Below, piece by piece: positions 32,149 to 41,291 of a DNA stretch of 64,000 bases. Below the pieces are notes generated by a model that was given only the letters and a program-made list of their open reading frames with translations, ran no database searches and was not told the DNA's origin. The position numbers were made by a program, and so were the translations under genes. Source of the stretch: Clostridiales bacterium. Its GTDB lineage: Bacteria > Bacillota > Clostridia > Oscillospirales > Oscillospiraceae. The stretch covers positions 36,145-100,144 of the forward strand of contig DXYV01000007.1 of assembly GCA_019415645.1 (NCBI GenBank), in the 5' to 3' direction. Numbering within the stretch: position 1 is the stretch's first letter; every line of letters begins with the position of its first letter.

Positions 32149-34596
32149 TCAATGACTGTTACAGTCCTCTCCTGGCGCATTGTTACTCCGGATAAATCCC
32201 CGTTGTACCCCGCAATACCCAAACCTCAAAGGTGTCGTTTTTTTAGACCATTCGGGTATCGACGCGATGACACTGTTGATCTCCTGGGTATCGCTATACC
32301 GCATATCCTTCTTCTGTCCATCAAAAAGTTCACACCAGATTTCCAGGGCGCAAACTCTTTCTCTGGGTACCAAATCGAGATCCCCGACAGCACTGCCGGC
32401 CCAGAACATCCGCCGGCGGTCCAGGGTCCAAGTCGGCCAATCCCGTGGTATTGGTCGTTCCAGGAACTCCAGAATAAGGCCTTCCCGCGCGCTGACCTCC
32501 CGGTGGTCTTCCTGCTGGGCTTTGGCGGCGTCGGCCAGTTCGCCGTCAAGATACAGCGGTTCCCCCAGCCGCCAGCGCATCACTGCTTCAGCCCATATCT
32601 GGTCCAGTTCCTGATCGAGATCATTCCATACGCTTTTTGTGGCCGGGCGTTTCCCCACATCCACGGGCCAGAACCGCCGGTTCCCGGTCTTATCGCGCAG
32701 GTAGTCGTCGGTATTCGTGGTCCCGAAGAACACGCAGCACCGGGGCATCTCTTTGACATGACGGCCATAGGCTGCCCGAAATCGGTCTGCCCGTTGACTG
32801 AGGAATTGCTTGATCCGAGACACATCCGTCCGCCGGAAGGCATCCAACTCGGAGATCTCCACAAGCCAGACACCCTGCAGAAGCTCGCTGGCTTCCTTGC
32901 CCTCAAAAGTTCTGATGCTGTCATTGAACCAGCCCTTTGACATCTTGTCCAACAGGGTGCTTTTGCCGATTCCCTGGGGCCCGGAAAGAATGGTCATGGG
33001 GTCAAACTTCGTGCCAGGTACCATGGCACGGGCCACTGCCGCCGTGAACGCCTTACGGGTCACGGCCCTGATATACGGGGAATCGTCAGCCCCCAGATAG
33101 TCGATGAACAGCGAGTCCAGCCTCGGCGACCCGTCCCACTGGAGACCGTTGAGATAGGCGGTAACCTCATTGAAAGCGTGCTTTTCACTGTGCAGAGAAA
33201 GCGCGCCGTCAATCTTGCTGGTGCCTGTGATTTGATAGAATTTCTCCAGGTACCAGTAAAGACCCTGATTATCGTTGTCGCCCCATAGACGGCGCTCCTT
33301 GCGCTCCGTCCACGGCAGGGGCCCCAGTACCTCCCCGCGGCCGGCAAAGGCGTTGAGCGCAAATTTATCCTTCAGACGGGGGTCGTTCTCTAAGATGATC
33401 CAGATATTGTCTATGGTGGAGAGGGGGACACCGGTCTTGCTGTGAACCTTCAACTGCTGGATCCAGCTGTTGTCGACGGCCTCTGACGCGCCGTCTTCAG
33501 CCGGGGGGACGGCCGTGAAGCCCTCTGTGGCGGCCTCCCAGCGCTCCTGCAGGAGTAATCCGCTTACCTGGCTGTCCCCGGTGGCCGCCTCGCTCATAGC
33601 CTGGAAGGACGGCAGGCGGTTGACCGGAGTACCGGGAGCCGCTTCATCGTCCAGATCGCCAAACCGGTGAAAGCGGACAAGGTCAAAGGCATTGACCAGC
33701 TTCCCGCTGCATGGATCCGTGGCATGGTGGGAGTATAGGAACTTGCCGTTGTCGTAAAGTACTGCGCCCCCGGTGGTAGAGCCGCCCAGGAAAGTGTATC
33801 GGCCTGGCATTCCAGCAACGGGGGCATAGATCCCCGGCAGGAACTTATCCATCGCGCTTTCAATGTCGTAGACGCGGCAGAAAGCCCCTACAACGCCCTT
33901 TTTGACCAGTGGGTCTCCCTGCTTGGCCGCCGGCCTTGCGAGCGCAGAGGCGCCTGGCAGAGCCGGCCAGGAGGTAATATCGTGCCAGTCCTCGTATGTA
34001 CCCAGCAACCAGTCCACCGATACCATTTCACGATCGGCGTAGTGGAAAACATACTGGCTGTCACTGCAACAGCTGGGCCAGTACATGAGTCGGGATGCCT
34101 CGAAGGTAGTCTGGTCCACAAACTCCATCCCAATTAGGTCCGCCATTCGGCGGGCGCAGGGCTCGTATTCATCTGCGGTACAGGTGCGGCTCAGCGGAAA
34201 GATGATTCGGAGCCGCGGGGCCGCCGGCATATGTTTTCGCGTAGAGTAGACGCAGTATCCGCAATTCAACACATCCAGACGGCGAAGCACATCGTCGGTG
34301 GCCCCGGCGGGGATATTGTCCAGGTCCAGAGTGATTAGATCTCTGCCGGTGACAGCATTGGCTTTTCTGCGCAGACCGTTCAATGTCCCACCGACAAAGC
34401 CGCCCACATCCTTCAAATCGTCCTGCTGGCCCTTGGACAGGTTCAGGTATTCCGCCAGGGTTTCGGTCCCTCGCTTTGGTAAACTCAACCGCTCATAAAA
34501 CTCAGAGATCAAAATGATCTGCGGTGTCCATTGTGTGGCGCGACGGCTGGCGCCGGTCGTGATAGTGATTTGTCGGTCATTTATCATGTTCAGCAT
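32149..34596 (-). CDS. VapE-family primase-helicase (phage replication)
   Basis: 815 residues. The N-terminal primase-like half contains LITLDLDNIPAGA and RLRIIFPLSR, as in TOTE/PriCT-type primases. The C-terminal virulence-associated E helicase has Walker A SGPQGIGKST, EGKEASELLQGVWLVEISELDAF and GTTNTDDYLRDKTGNRRFWPV. AGGAGG precedes ATG 34596. It probably initiates and unwinds phage replication. The non-coding stretch upstream may hold the origin. Confidence 0.88.
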   Translation of the reverse strand: MLNMINDRQITITTGASRRATQWTPQIILISEFYERLSLPKRGTETLAEYLNLSKGQQDDLKDVGGFVGGTLNGLRRKANAVTGRDLITLDLDNIPAGATDDVLRRLDVLNCGYCVYSTRKHMPAAPRLRIIFPLSRTCTADEYEPCARRMADLIGMEFVDQTTFEASRLMYWPSCCSDSQYVFHYADREMVSVDWLLGTYEDWHDITSWPALPGASALARPAAKQGDPLVKKGVVGAFCRVYDIESAMDKFLPGIYAPVAGMPGRYTFLGGSTTGGAVLYDNGKFLYSHHATDPCSGKLVNAFDLVRFHRFGDLDDEAAPGTPVNRLPSFQAMSEAATGDSQVSGLLLQERWEAATEGFTAVPPAEDGASEAVDNSWIQQLKVHSKTGVPLSTIDNIWIILENDPRLKDKFALNAFAGRGEVLGPLPWTERKERRLWGDNDNQGLYWYLEKFYQITGTSKIDGALSLHSEKHAFNEVTAYLNGLQWDGSPRLDSLFIDYLGADDSPYIRAVTRKAFTAAVARAMVPGTKFDPMTILSGPQGIGKSTLLDKMSKGWFNDSIRTFEGKEASELLQGVWLVEISELDAFRRTDVSRIKQFLSQRADRFRAAYGRHVKEMPRCCVFFGTTNTDDYLRDKTGNRRFWPVDVGKRPATKSVWNDLDQELDQIWAEAVMRWRLGEPLYLDGELADAAKAQQEDHREVSAREGLILEFLERPIPRDWPTWTLDRRRMFWAGSAVGDLDLVPRERVCALEIWCELFDGQKKDMRYSDTQEINSVIASIPEWSKKTTPLRFGYCGVQRGFIRSNNAPGEDCNSH

Positions 34597-35050
34597 ATCT
34601 GGCGCCTCCTGAGCGGCCTCGTTCTTGTGGCTCTCTCCAGCCTCATGCGGCCAGAAAGGGCGTATTTTCAGATACCGAAATCTACAAAAAATCCGAGTGA
34701 GAAATTGGTATCAAAAAGCGCGTCTGAAAAACCAGGCTCCTGGGGCCTCAGATATTGGTATCGATTTGGCCTTCTTTTTTACCGGGGTGTTTTTGATCTG
34801 GGGCAGAGGGCCGGAACAGGAGCCATGTTTCAGCCCTCTGCCTGACAGTAGAGCCGCAGGGATCGGCTCTGGAGAATTGTGCGAAAAAGTTATGAAATTT
34901 GGGAAACGGAAAATCGAATTTCACCCAGGGGATATATAACTTGGGTGAAATTTGAGCAGGGAAAATACGGGAACTCCTTGCGCCTCAGTGGGTTCGAGGC
35001 TTTGAAGCATATCCAATTTTGAACAGCTAAAATGGGGGCAAAATTGGACA
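34597..35050. other. 454-base non-coding stretch with inverted repeats, possible phage replication origin
   Basis: No convincing gene on either strand. It holds an 11-bp inverted repeat (34917-34927 with 34942-34952, aatttcaccca/tgggtgaaatt) around an AT-rich loop, and a 9-bp pair (35012-35020 with 35040-35048, tccaatttt/aaaattgga). It also has several ggtatc/gatacc motifs between 34660 and 34765. Its position next to the primase-helicase gene makes an origin or early promoter region plausible. Confidence 0.4.
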
Positions 35051-35272
35051 TTATGAATTGCTCAAAAAAGTTGCAGATTTTGAATTTTCCTTGGGAAGCT
35101 GGCGGGGTGTAAATCGCCACTTTCTGGCGTCGTCACCGATCTTTTGGAAGAGCCTCGCCTCGGCCAGCATGGGGGTGTCTTCGCTGATGTTGAACTGGAA
35201 GCACTTCCTGCAGTCGTTCCAGATCCCCCACTTGACTCCTGGAATACCATGGTAGTAAGTATCGCGTTTCAT
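35051..35272 (-). CDS. Small phage protein of unknown function
   Basis: 73 residues, MKRDTYYHGIPGVKWGIW followed by a basic region. The ATG overlaps the stop of the upstream gene by 4 bases (ATGA), which supports expression. The C-terminus runs into the spacer with inverted repeats. No family recognised. Confidence 0.5.
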   Translation of the reverse strand: MKRDTYYHGIPGVKWGIWNDCRKCFQFNISEDTPMLAEARLFQKIGDDARKWRFTPRQLPKENSKSATFLSNS

Positions 35273-35643
35273 GCTTTCATCTCCTTCAGTTTGTCGCGGA
35301 AATAGAGGTTATCGAGCGCATATCGCTCCTCAAACGGACGGATGTCGTCCCCGCAGGCGGCTCGGAGCGCCTGGTCGACTTTCTCTTTCGTGTAGACGAT
35401 CTCCGGATCGTATGCGCCGTCGTCGACACACAACTGGGCGTATTCCTTAAAGGCCTCCAGGAAGGCGCGCTCGAACCGGCGTGACATTTTTGGCCCGAAG
35501 CGGAACTCATTGTGGAGTGCGATAATGGCCATGTCCAAGCATTGCTGGACCGTAAAGCCTTTCATGATCTCCAATCGTTGCTGAAGCTGAAGTATCTCCT
35601 GTTTGGCATTGAGTAGTTGAACATAGGTATTTGGCTTTGACAC
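35269..35643 (-). CDS. Early phage protein of unknown function
   Basis: 124 residues, helical, with QEILQLQQRLEIMKGF and FRFGPKMSRRFERAFLEAFKEY. The start appears to be GTG 35643, behind a weak AGGA site. Part of the small-gene early cluster. Confidence 0.65.
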   Translation of the reverse strand: MSKPNTYVQLLNAKQEILQLQQRLEIMKGFTVQQCLDMAIIALHNEFRFGPKMSRRFERAFLEAFKEYAQLCVDDGAYDPEIVYTKEKVDQALRAACGDDIRPFEERYALDNLYFRDKLKEMKA

Positions 35644-35658
35644 TGTCCTGCACCATCC

Positions 35659-35982
35659 TCATTTCTTTTTCCTGGCTTTGGTCCGTCTGGGCGCGCTGTC
35701 AGCGGGGGTATAACAGTCTTTCCCAGGGTCATAGGCCACAGCGTTCGGTGCGCCGCATACGACACACGGAATATCGAAGGCCCAGTCTGTGACATTCGTC
35801 AGATAGCGTGCCGAGCGTCCACATTCGCACCGGGTGTAGGCCCGGTAGGGCTTGGAGAGTTCCGTCAGATGTCCGCAGGCTCTGCACCGGTATTCGGTGG
35901 TAGGCATCCGCAGACACACCGTCGTCTCCTGGTGACAGGCCTCACACCGGATATGGACAAAGCCTTTCCACGGCTCACTCAT
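35659..35982 (-). CDS. Multi-zinc-ribbon phage protein
   Basis: 107 residues with four cysteine pairs: CEAC, CRAC, CECG and CVVC, plus a very basic tail (RRTKARKKK). Probably binds two zinc ions and nucleic acid or protein. GGAGG precedes the start. Confidence 0.7.
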   Translation of the reverse strand: MSEPWKGFVHIRCEACHQETTVCLRMPTTEYRCRACGHLTELSKPYRAYTRCECGRSARYLTNVTDWAFDIPCVVCGAPNAVAYDPGKDCYTPADSAPRRTKARKKK

Positions 35983-36296
35983 GGGCGCCTCCGGTGTGTG
36001 TGTGTGTCTGGCGGGGACTGGGGCGGAGCAGGCATAACCGCGTGCAGCTCTTCGTTGACATCTTCAGCTGCATTCTCGTCCGGAGGATCCTCGCTACTCT
36101 GAAGGGCCTGCCCCGGCACTTGTTCTGAAGACTTTTCTCTGACTTCGACGCTCCATCCATAGGAGCAGGTGCGGCGAAAAATACCGGCGGCGGTATCACA
36201 CTCTAAAGCGCCCTTACCGTTGCCAATCACCTCGCAACCGCACTTAGGACAGGCAGCATATAACTCCATGAGTTTAGCAGCAATCACAATGTCCAT
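35979..36296 (-). CDS. DUF3797-like zinc-binding phage protein
   Basis: 105 residues. MDIVIAAKLMELYAACPKCG, then GNGKGALECD and FRRTCSYGWSVEV follow the DUF3797 pattern, a small zinc-ribbon protein common in Firmicute phages. The Pro/His/Arg-rich tail is unusual. Overlaps both neighbours. Confidence 0.72.
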   Translation of the reverse strand: MDIVIAAKLMELYAACPKCGCEVIGNGKGALECDTAAGIFRRTCSYGWSVEVREKSSEQVPGQALQSSEDPPDENAAEDVNEELHAVMPAPPQSPPDTHTHRRRP

Positions 36297-36621
36297 GCTC
36301 TTTATCCTCCTCTCCTTCCGACGGGTACTCGGCGGCCTCCAGGCCGCGTAACAATACCCCCATAGCCTCCGGTGTCAGGTCGGTAAATTCTTCCCTGTCC
36401 ACGCCTACGATCAGGATCGGTCCTACCCAGTCCACGCCCAGAAACCGAATATTGCGTTCCAGTCCGAGTAGCCGCCCTTCCTCATTGCAGATGATGGCCA
36501 CATCTGTGGCCAGGGAAACCGTCTCAATATATCCACCTACAGTGGCCTGCAGTTCTTCCAGGGTGTTGGGAATGTCCCGCGGTTCCGGTCGGCTTCCAGG
36601 CGCTTTATAAATCACTCGCAT
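36274..36621 (-). CDS. DUF3846-family phage protein
   Basis: 115 residues. LEELQATVGGYIETVSL, then VAIICNEEGRLLGLERN and GPILIVGVDREEFTDLT match DUF3846, found in phages and conjugative elements next to anti-restriction genes. The C-terminus is acidic and ends in a His/Cys cluster. AGGAGG precedes the start. Biochemical role unknown. Confidence 0.75.
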   Translation of the reverse strand: MRVIYKAPGSRPEPRDIPNTLEELQATVGGYIETVSLATDVAIICNEEGRLLGLERNIRFLGVDWVGPILIVGVDREEFTDLTPEAMGVLLRGLEAAEYPSEGEEDKEHGHCDCC

Positions 36622-36941
36622 GGAAGATCCTCCTCCTTCCCAATCAGGCCATGCGACTGGGCAATAATCAGGAGAGACTGCCGCAGCGTCTCCAGCAGGA
36701 CAGAATCATCTTTCGCTCGCTTGGCCAGGTATGCCAGGTTTGATACTTCTACTTTCAATCTGATTAATTTCAGATGGTCATCAGCTGCGCCGGCGGCCAT
36801 GCGAAGCGCGTCGGCCAACTCCTCTGCATTCCGGCGTTCACGGTCGTACCGGGTGATTCCTGTTTCTTGGTAACTCTGATACGCACGATCAGCTTTGACC
36901 TGGTACTTCTCCGCCAGGTCATAGAGTTCTTTCTCGGTCAT
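36612..36941 (-). CDS. Helical early phage protein, unknown function
   Basis: 109 residues, charged helices (YDLAEKYQVKADRAYQSYQE and LIRLKVEVSNLAYLAKRAKDD). Overlaps both neighbours (10 and 4 bases). No recognised family. Confidence 0.65.
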   Translation of the reverse strand: MTEKELYDLAEKYQVKADRAYQSYQETGITRYDRERRNAEELADALRMAAGAADDHLKLIRLKVEVSNLAYLAKRAKDDSVLLETLRQSLLIIAQSHGLIGKEEDLPCE

Positions 36942-37366
36942 AGCGTTTCTCCCCCAGTTCCCAGCGCCAGCTGGCCGCCTTGATAGAGTTGATACAATGT
37001 CTGTCCACGGCCATCCGTCAAGTAGGGCAGGAATACTTCCTCCAGGTCCACCTGACCGGCCTCAATAATAGCCATCTGAGCCAATACCCAGTCGCGGATA
37101 TTCCGCCAGGCCGTTCGTTCGGCCTGCCCAGGCTTAGATTTGATTTTCTGCTGTTCGAACACGGCCTTCACACCGGCTATGTTTGCTGGCAAGCAAAACC
37201 CCCGTGGCCCGGCTGGTGTCTCCAGGGCGAACATGACGCCGGTGGGCTGCCCGGCCGCATCATAGTCCATCATGATTTTCCGGGCACCATGGCTGGCAAG
37301 CGCGGCCTGGATCTCGCCGAGGCTCTTATAGACATCCACCTCAGTGGTGTAGTTCTTGATCGCCAT
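36938..37366 (-). CDS. Early phage protein of unknown function
   Basis: 142 residues. IKNYTTEVDVYKSLGEIQAAL and GFCLPANIAGVKAVFEQQ are seen in a conserved family of phage proteins encoded near DUF3846 genes. Start ATG 37366 follows GGAGGAG. Function unknown. Confidence 0.68.
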   Translation of the reverse strand: MAIKNYTTEVDVYKSLGEIQAALASHGARKIMMDYDAAGQPTGVMFALETPAGPRGFCLPANIAGVKAVFEQQKIKSKPGQAERTAWRNIRDWVLAQMAIIEAGQVDLEEVFLPYLTDGRGQTLYQLYQGGQLALGTGGETL

Positions 37367-37377
37367 AGTCTCCTCCA

Positions 37378-37578
37378 TTACAGACCCAGCACCTTGGCCA
37401 GCGTACAGCTGTCGCAGTGCTGTTTTTCCAGTTCTGTCTCATTGGCACATTCCCGCGGCCAGCGGCAGTAGTTGTCACAAAAGGTCTGGATGGCCCTGTT
37501 TGCCGCCGTTTCCCAGCAGGCTGCGTGGAATACATTGGCGCACCGAACCGGCTTGCCGCAGATTTTACAGTTCGGCAT
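37378..37578 (-). CDS. Small cysteine-rich zinc-binding phage protein
   Basis: 66 residues with CKIC, CANVFHAAC, CDNYC and CDSC clusters, so zinc binding is likely. The ATG at 37578 is preceded by GAGGATG. It overlaps the neighbouring gene by 14 bases. Unknown function. Confidence 0.65.
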   Translation of the reverse strand: MPNCKICGKPVRCANVFHAACWETAANRAIQTFCDNYCRWPRECANETELEKQHCDSCTLAKVLGL

Positions 37579-37840
37579 CGTCATCCTCCTCGGTCTCGCG
37601 CTCATACTCCTCGCGGGTGATGTACTCCACTTGGTCGGGATCCACGCCGCAACACGCAGCCATATCTGTCTTGATCGCGTCAGCGAAGGCCTCAGTCAGG
37701 TCCTTCAACTCAGCAGTACCCAACGGGCTGATATACACTGAATGCGACGCATAGCCCTCTGAACCTGGGCCACCGTACAAAGAGGATCCATGAATCCGAA
37801 AATAGAGGGACACTTTCACTTCAAAATGGGGACAAAACAT
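37565..37840 (-). CDS. Early phage protein with acidic tail, unknown function
   Basis: 91 residues. YFRIHGSSLYGGPGSEGYASHSV and an acidic C-terminus (REEYERETEEDDDAEL). AAGGA precedes the start. It is the first of the small early genes after the SANT-like gene; no family recognised. Confidence 0.62.
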   Translation of the reverse strand: MFCPHFEVKVSLYFRIHGSSLYGGPGSEGYASHSVYISPLGTAELKDLTEAFADAIKTDMAACCGVDPDQVEYITREEYERETEEDDDAEL

Positions 37841-37876
37841 AAATCAATTCCTTCTTTCGTAGTGGTTATTGGATAA

Positions 37877-39040
37877 TCAGAACCGACTTCTGGCTTGGAG
37901 TACGGCATATTTTCGTTGAGCCTGCTTTTTCCGCGCGGCCCGGCATCTGGGGCAGAAGTCGTGAGCCTGGCGCTCCAGGAACTCTCCGCCGCACCGTTTG
38001 CAGTATTGCGGTCGGATCCGCTGGAAGGAAGTGCAGGCGTCGCAGATTTCCTCGCCGGCGGAACAGCCTTTTACCGGGTGCCAGTGCTGGCACATAAACC
38101 GTTGCCAATATGGGTCGTAGCCCAAATCGTTCATTCGTTTCCGGAGCAGTGCATCCAGGATAGAAAGATTCCGGCGGATCTCGGTTTTGGTCCTGGTCAA
38201 GTTGAATCCTTGACGCACGGTCGGCTCCGGCGCGCCATATCCCCAGATACCTGTACCGAGCATGGTTCGGACCTTATCCGCATCTTCTGTCAGATAGGTG
38301 TAGTAGACCTTCCCCCGGACTGCCTTTTCAGATTTTCCGATCACCGAGCCGATCGCGGTATAGCTGTCGCCGTGCCGTATGCCATCAGCGAGAGCCTGGT
38401 AATGGGCGTCCGTCCAGACGCTGTCCTTGCCGTGATTGTCGGCCCGTACAGGGCGGTCTTTCAACTGTAGATCCCGGCATCGGCGGGCAATAGCCCCCTC
38501 TGACCGGCGTAAGATCTTCGATAATTCTGCGTAGCCATACCGTTGTTGTTTGAGTAAGGTGCGGAGTTTACTGTCTTCATCGGCTGTCCAGGGGTCTTTC
38601 CGCTGAAGGGAAAAAGCTTGATAGTCCTTCCGTCGTTGTTCGGCCACCCAATCTGGCTCCTTGCCCAGCGCCAGGGGTTCCAATTTGGAGAAGTCAATAA
38701 AACTGCGGTGCTGTTCGGCCCACTCCCAGAATTCATCCAGATAGACGACCCGCCAGCGACAGTTCAGCACCAGCTTCATGTGGATCGGCAGGCCGCGCTT
38801 CTTTACCCAACTCTCCATCTGGTAACTATACGACTGGCTGTTATCGGTCAGCGTGAGCAGTAGTTGATTCAGAGTCACATAGTCACCGGCCTCCAATACC
38901 GCCCCCAGCTTCAGCTTGGACGCCCGGACTTTGACCGCGTCAACAGTACGCCCCAGCTTTTTGGCAATGGCCGGAATGGACGCACGGCCCCAAGCCTCCT
39001 TCAGATACTCTTGCTCTTCAGCAGTCCATCGCTTCGGCAT
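37877..39040 (-). CDS. Phage DNA-binding protein with Myb/SANT-like repeats and zinc ribbons
   Basis: 387 residues. Three to four tryptophan-rich HTH units are visible: RWTAEEQEYLKEAWGRASI, DPWTADEDSKLRTLLKQQR ... LRRSEGAIARRCRDL, and SVWTDAHYQALADGIRHG. The C-terminus has a zinc-binding segment CKRCGGEF ... HDFCPRCRAARKKQ. The ATG at 39040 follows AAAGGAGG. It is located just downstream of the DNA polymerase gene. A role as origin-binding or transcription factor is inference. Confidence 0.72.
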   Translation of the reverse strand: MPKRWTAEEQEYLKEAWGRASIPAIAKKLGRTVDAVKVRASKLKLGAVLEAGDYVTLNQLLLTLTDNSQSYSYQMESWVKKRGLPIHMKLVLNCRWRVVYLDEFWEWAEQHRSFIDFSKLEPLALGKEPDWVAEQRRKDYQAFSLQRKDPWTADEDSKLRTLLKQQRYGYAELSKILRRSEGAIARRCRDLQLKDRPVRADNHGKDSVWTDAHYQALADGIRHGDSYTAIGSVIGKSEKAVRGKVYYTYLTEDADKVRTMLGTGIWGYGAPEPTVRQGFNLTRTKTEIRRNLSILDALLRKRMNDLGYDPYWQRFMCQHWHPVKGCSAGEEICDACTSFQRIRPQYCKRCGGEFLERQAHDFCPRCRAARKKQAQRKYAVLQARSRF

Positions 39041-39218
39041 CTTCGGTGTTCGCCTCCTTTCCCTTTCAAGCTGCGGCGATTTTAAGGCAGGTCTAAATCT
39101 CTCTTTGCCGTAAAAACCGGCCTTGTATGGTCTGAGGCCCTTGGCGCACAAGGGGCGAGGCGTTTTAGAGGATACGGCCATTCAAGGCACGATTTTGGGG
39201 TGGAAAACCCGTATCTTT

Positions 39219-41240
39219 TTAGTCTTTTTTGAAGTAATAGTCCACCCAGCCGGCCGCGTTGAGCGGGAGCCCCGACGCCCAAGGCGCGGGTTGAGACATG
39301 ATCTGAATGACCCTGTCAAGATCTGCAGTCCCCTCTGGGACCTCCAGGACTACTTCATCGTGAACATCAAAGACTATTCGATACCCCGCCGCCGCCAGTT
39401 GTTCCATAGCATAGAACAAGCAGTCCCGTGCAACGGCCTGCGTGATGTTCTCGGCCAGCTTTCCTCCATAGGTCTCCAGCGTTGACCACTTTTTGCTGGT
39501 CTGATTCTGGCCCATGTAACAAATACTGGGTTTCCCAAATCGATTGGTCCCCATATGGGGGTTCGCATAGTAGAGTTTGCGGCCGCTGGGAAGCAGAATA
39601 GAGAGGAAGTCCAGATTGTTTTTCGGGTCACATTCTCGGCTGATCGTGACTGCGCCTACGGTAGAGACACGGCCCGAAGTAACTGCCTCCTGCGCTGCAG
39701 CGTCAAGCATGTACCAAAAATTCACTATAGCGGGATTGGACTTTCGCCAGCGGCTCACAATGTCCGGCAATTCGTCCTCCGCCAGTCCGCTTCTAAGGGC
39801 GCCCATCGTGATCAGGGCACCGGTGCCGCCCTGGTAGCCCAAAGCAAGGGTTGCGACCTTGCCTCTTGCTCGGTATGCGTACTCCGGATTGCCTTTCTTG
39901 ATTAGGTCAAACGGTATGCCGAACATCTGCGCGGCCGTGGCCTCGTAGATCTTCCCGTGGCTCCGGAATACATCCAGGACCCACTCTTCGCCGGCAAGCC
40001 ATGCGATCACTCTGGCCTCGATTGCTGAAAAGTCTGCGTCGATGAATGTCATACCCGGTCCGGCCTTGAAAACGGTTCGGATCAATGCGGAAAGTGGGGT
40101 GGTCACGCTGCCGTAGATCAGCCGGAGGGTGTCAAGATCACGAGCCTTTACTAAATCTCGCGCGGTATCCATAGCGGGCACCACATCATGGGGAAGGTTT
40201 TGCACCTGCACCAGCCTGCCGGCCTCGCGGCCGGTCCGATTGGCACCGTAGAACAACAGAAGGCCCCGCACGCGTCCATCCGAGCAGACACAGGTCTCTA
40301 CGGCATTGTATTTTTTCGTGCTGGTCTTACCTAACTCCCTGCGGATCTCCAGCATCCTCTTGGCCGCATCACTGGAGAGTTCCTTGCCGAGCAGGTCTGT
40401 GACCGTGGCTTTTCTCAGGTTGTCCAGCTGTTCTCCGGTCTCCTCTTCCAGCCAGTGGGTAAGCTGGGCGACGCTGTTCGGGTTCTGAAGACCGCTGATC
40501 CTCTGCGCCTCAGCAATTAGCTGAGCCTTAACCGTTTCGCCCAGAATGATCGCGCTGTCCGCCAGTTCCATGTCGACGGCCACACCCCGGAGATTGATCA
40601 GCTGATCCAGACACCATTGGCGCTGGATGTCTTCCGGCACCGGGAAATTCTCCAGGCGACGATCAATCTCCATTTCGGCTACGACATCCTGCCCATTATA
40701 GGCCTTGAAGAGTTCCCATTTTTCTGGATCGTGGTGCGGCAGATTTCGGGTGCGGCCGCCGTTGCTTTTCGTCGGGGTGCATGGCGTACAGAAATACCGG
40801 ACAAGAGATCTTCCTATGGACATTTTTTGCTGGTCTTGTGGAAGACCGAGGGCTTTGCCGGTTGCGTCCAGGCCTGCAGGATAGCCGGCATACATTCCAT
40901 GTAGCATGGAACACTGCCACTGCTGAAGCCAGGTTGCGGCGGAAAAGCCGTTATGGTGTTCATCCTCCGACAGCTTAAAATAGCGACTGAGACAGTACCA
41001 CTCAAATGCGGCGTTATAGGCGTGTTTCACACAGTCCGGATCGAACAGCCAGCGCAGGACCTCCTGAGGCAGATATGCGCCCGGTACCATCAGATCCACC
41101 ACCTGAACAGGCGCACCGTCCAAAGAATAGGCAAAGAGCATCACTTGAAAAGCCGGGCTCTGGGCGTACTTATAAAGGCCGGCCTTCCCGATAGAAATAT
41201 CGCTGAATGTCTCAATATCGATGGTAAGGTTGTGCTTCAT
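39219..41240 (-). CDS. Phage family A DNA polymerase with 3'-5' exonuclease
   Basis: 673 residues. The N-terminal exonuclease motif I TIDIETFSD (5-13) is intact, and polymerase motif A is IDADFSAIEARVIAWL. Motif B lies near AYRARGKVATLALGYQGG and motif C is VFDVHDEVVLEV. There is no 5' nuclease domain, as usual for phage polymerases. AGGAGG precedes the start. It replicates the phage genome together with VapE. Confidence 0.93.
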   Translation of the reverse strand: MKHNLTIDIETFSDISIGKAGLYKYAQSPAFQVMLFAYSLDGAPVQVVDLMVPGAYLPQEVLRWLFDPDCVKHAYNAAFEWYCLSRYFKLSEDEHHNGFSAATWLQQWQCSMLHGMYAGYPAGLDATGKALGLPQDQQKMSIGRSLVRYFCTPCTPTKSNGGRTRNLPHHDPEKWELFKAYNGQDVVAEMEIDRRLENFPVPEDIQRQWCLDQLINLRGVAVDMELADSAIILGETVKAQLIAEAQRISGLQNPNSVAQLTHWLEEETGEQLDNLRKATVTDLLGKELSSDAAKRMLEIRRELGKTSTKKYNAVETCVCSDGRVRGLLLFYGANRTGREAGRLVQVQNLPHDVVPAMDTARDLVKARDLDTLRLIYGSVTTPLSALIRTVFKAGPGMTFIDADFSAIEARVIAWLAGEEWVLDVFRSHGKIYEATAAQMFGIPFDLIKKGNPEYAYRARGKVATLALGYQGGTGALITMGALRSGLAEDELPDIVSRWRKSNPAIVNFWYMLDAAAQEAVTSGRVSTVGAVTISRECDPKNNLDFLSILLPSGRKLYYANPHMGTNRFGKPSICYMGQNQTSKKWSTLETYGGKLAENITQAVARDCLFYAMEQLAAAGYRIVFDVHDEVVLEVPEGTADLDRVIQIMSQPAPWASGLPLNAAGWVDYYFKKD

Positions 41241-41291
41241 AAAGTGACCTCCTGGGGGAAATGGGCCCCCAGATACGGGGGCCCATTCCTA

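Noticed and set aside
39219..41240. Phage polymerase as a displaced host polA
   Set aside because: The host polA is present at 51599-54259. The phage enzyme lacks the 5' nuclease, has an intact exonuclease motif and sits in a phage replication operon.
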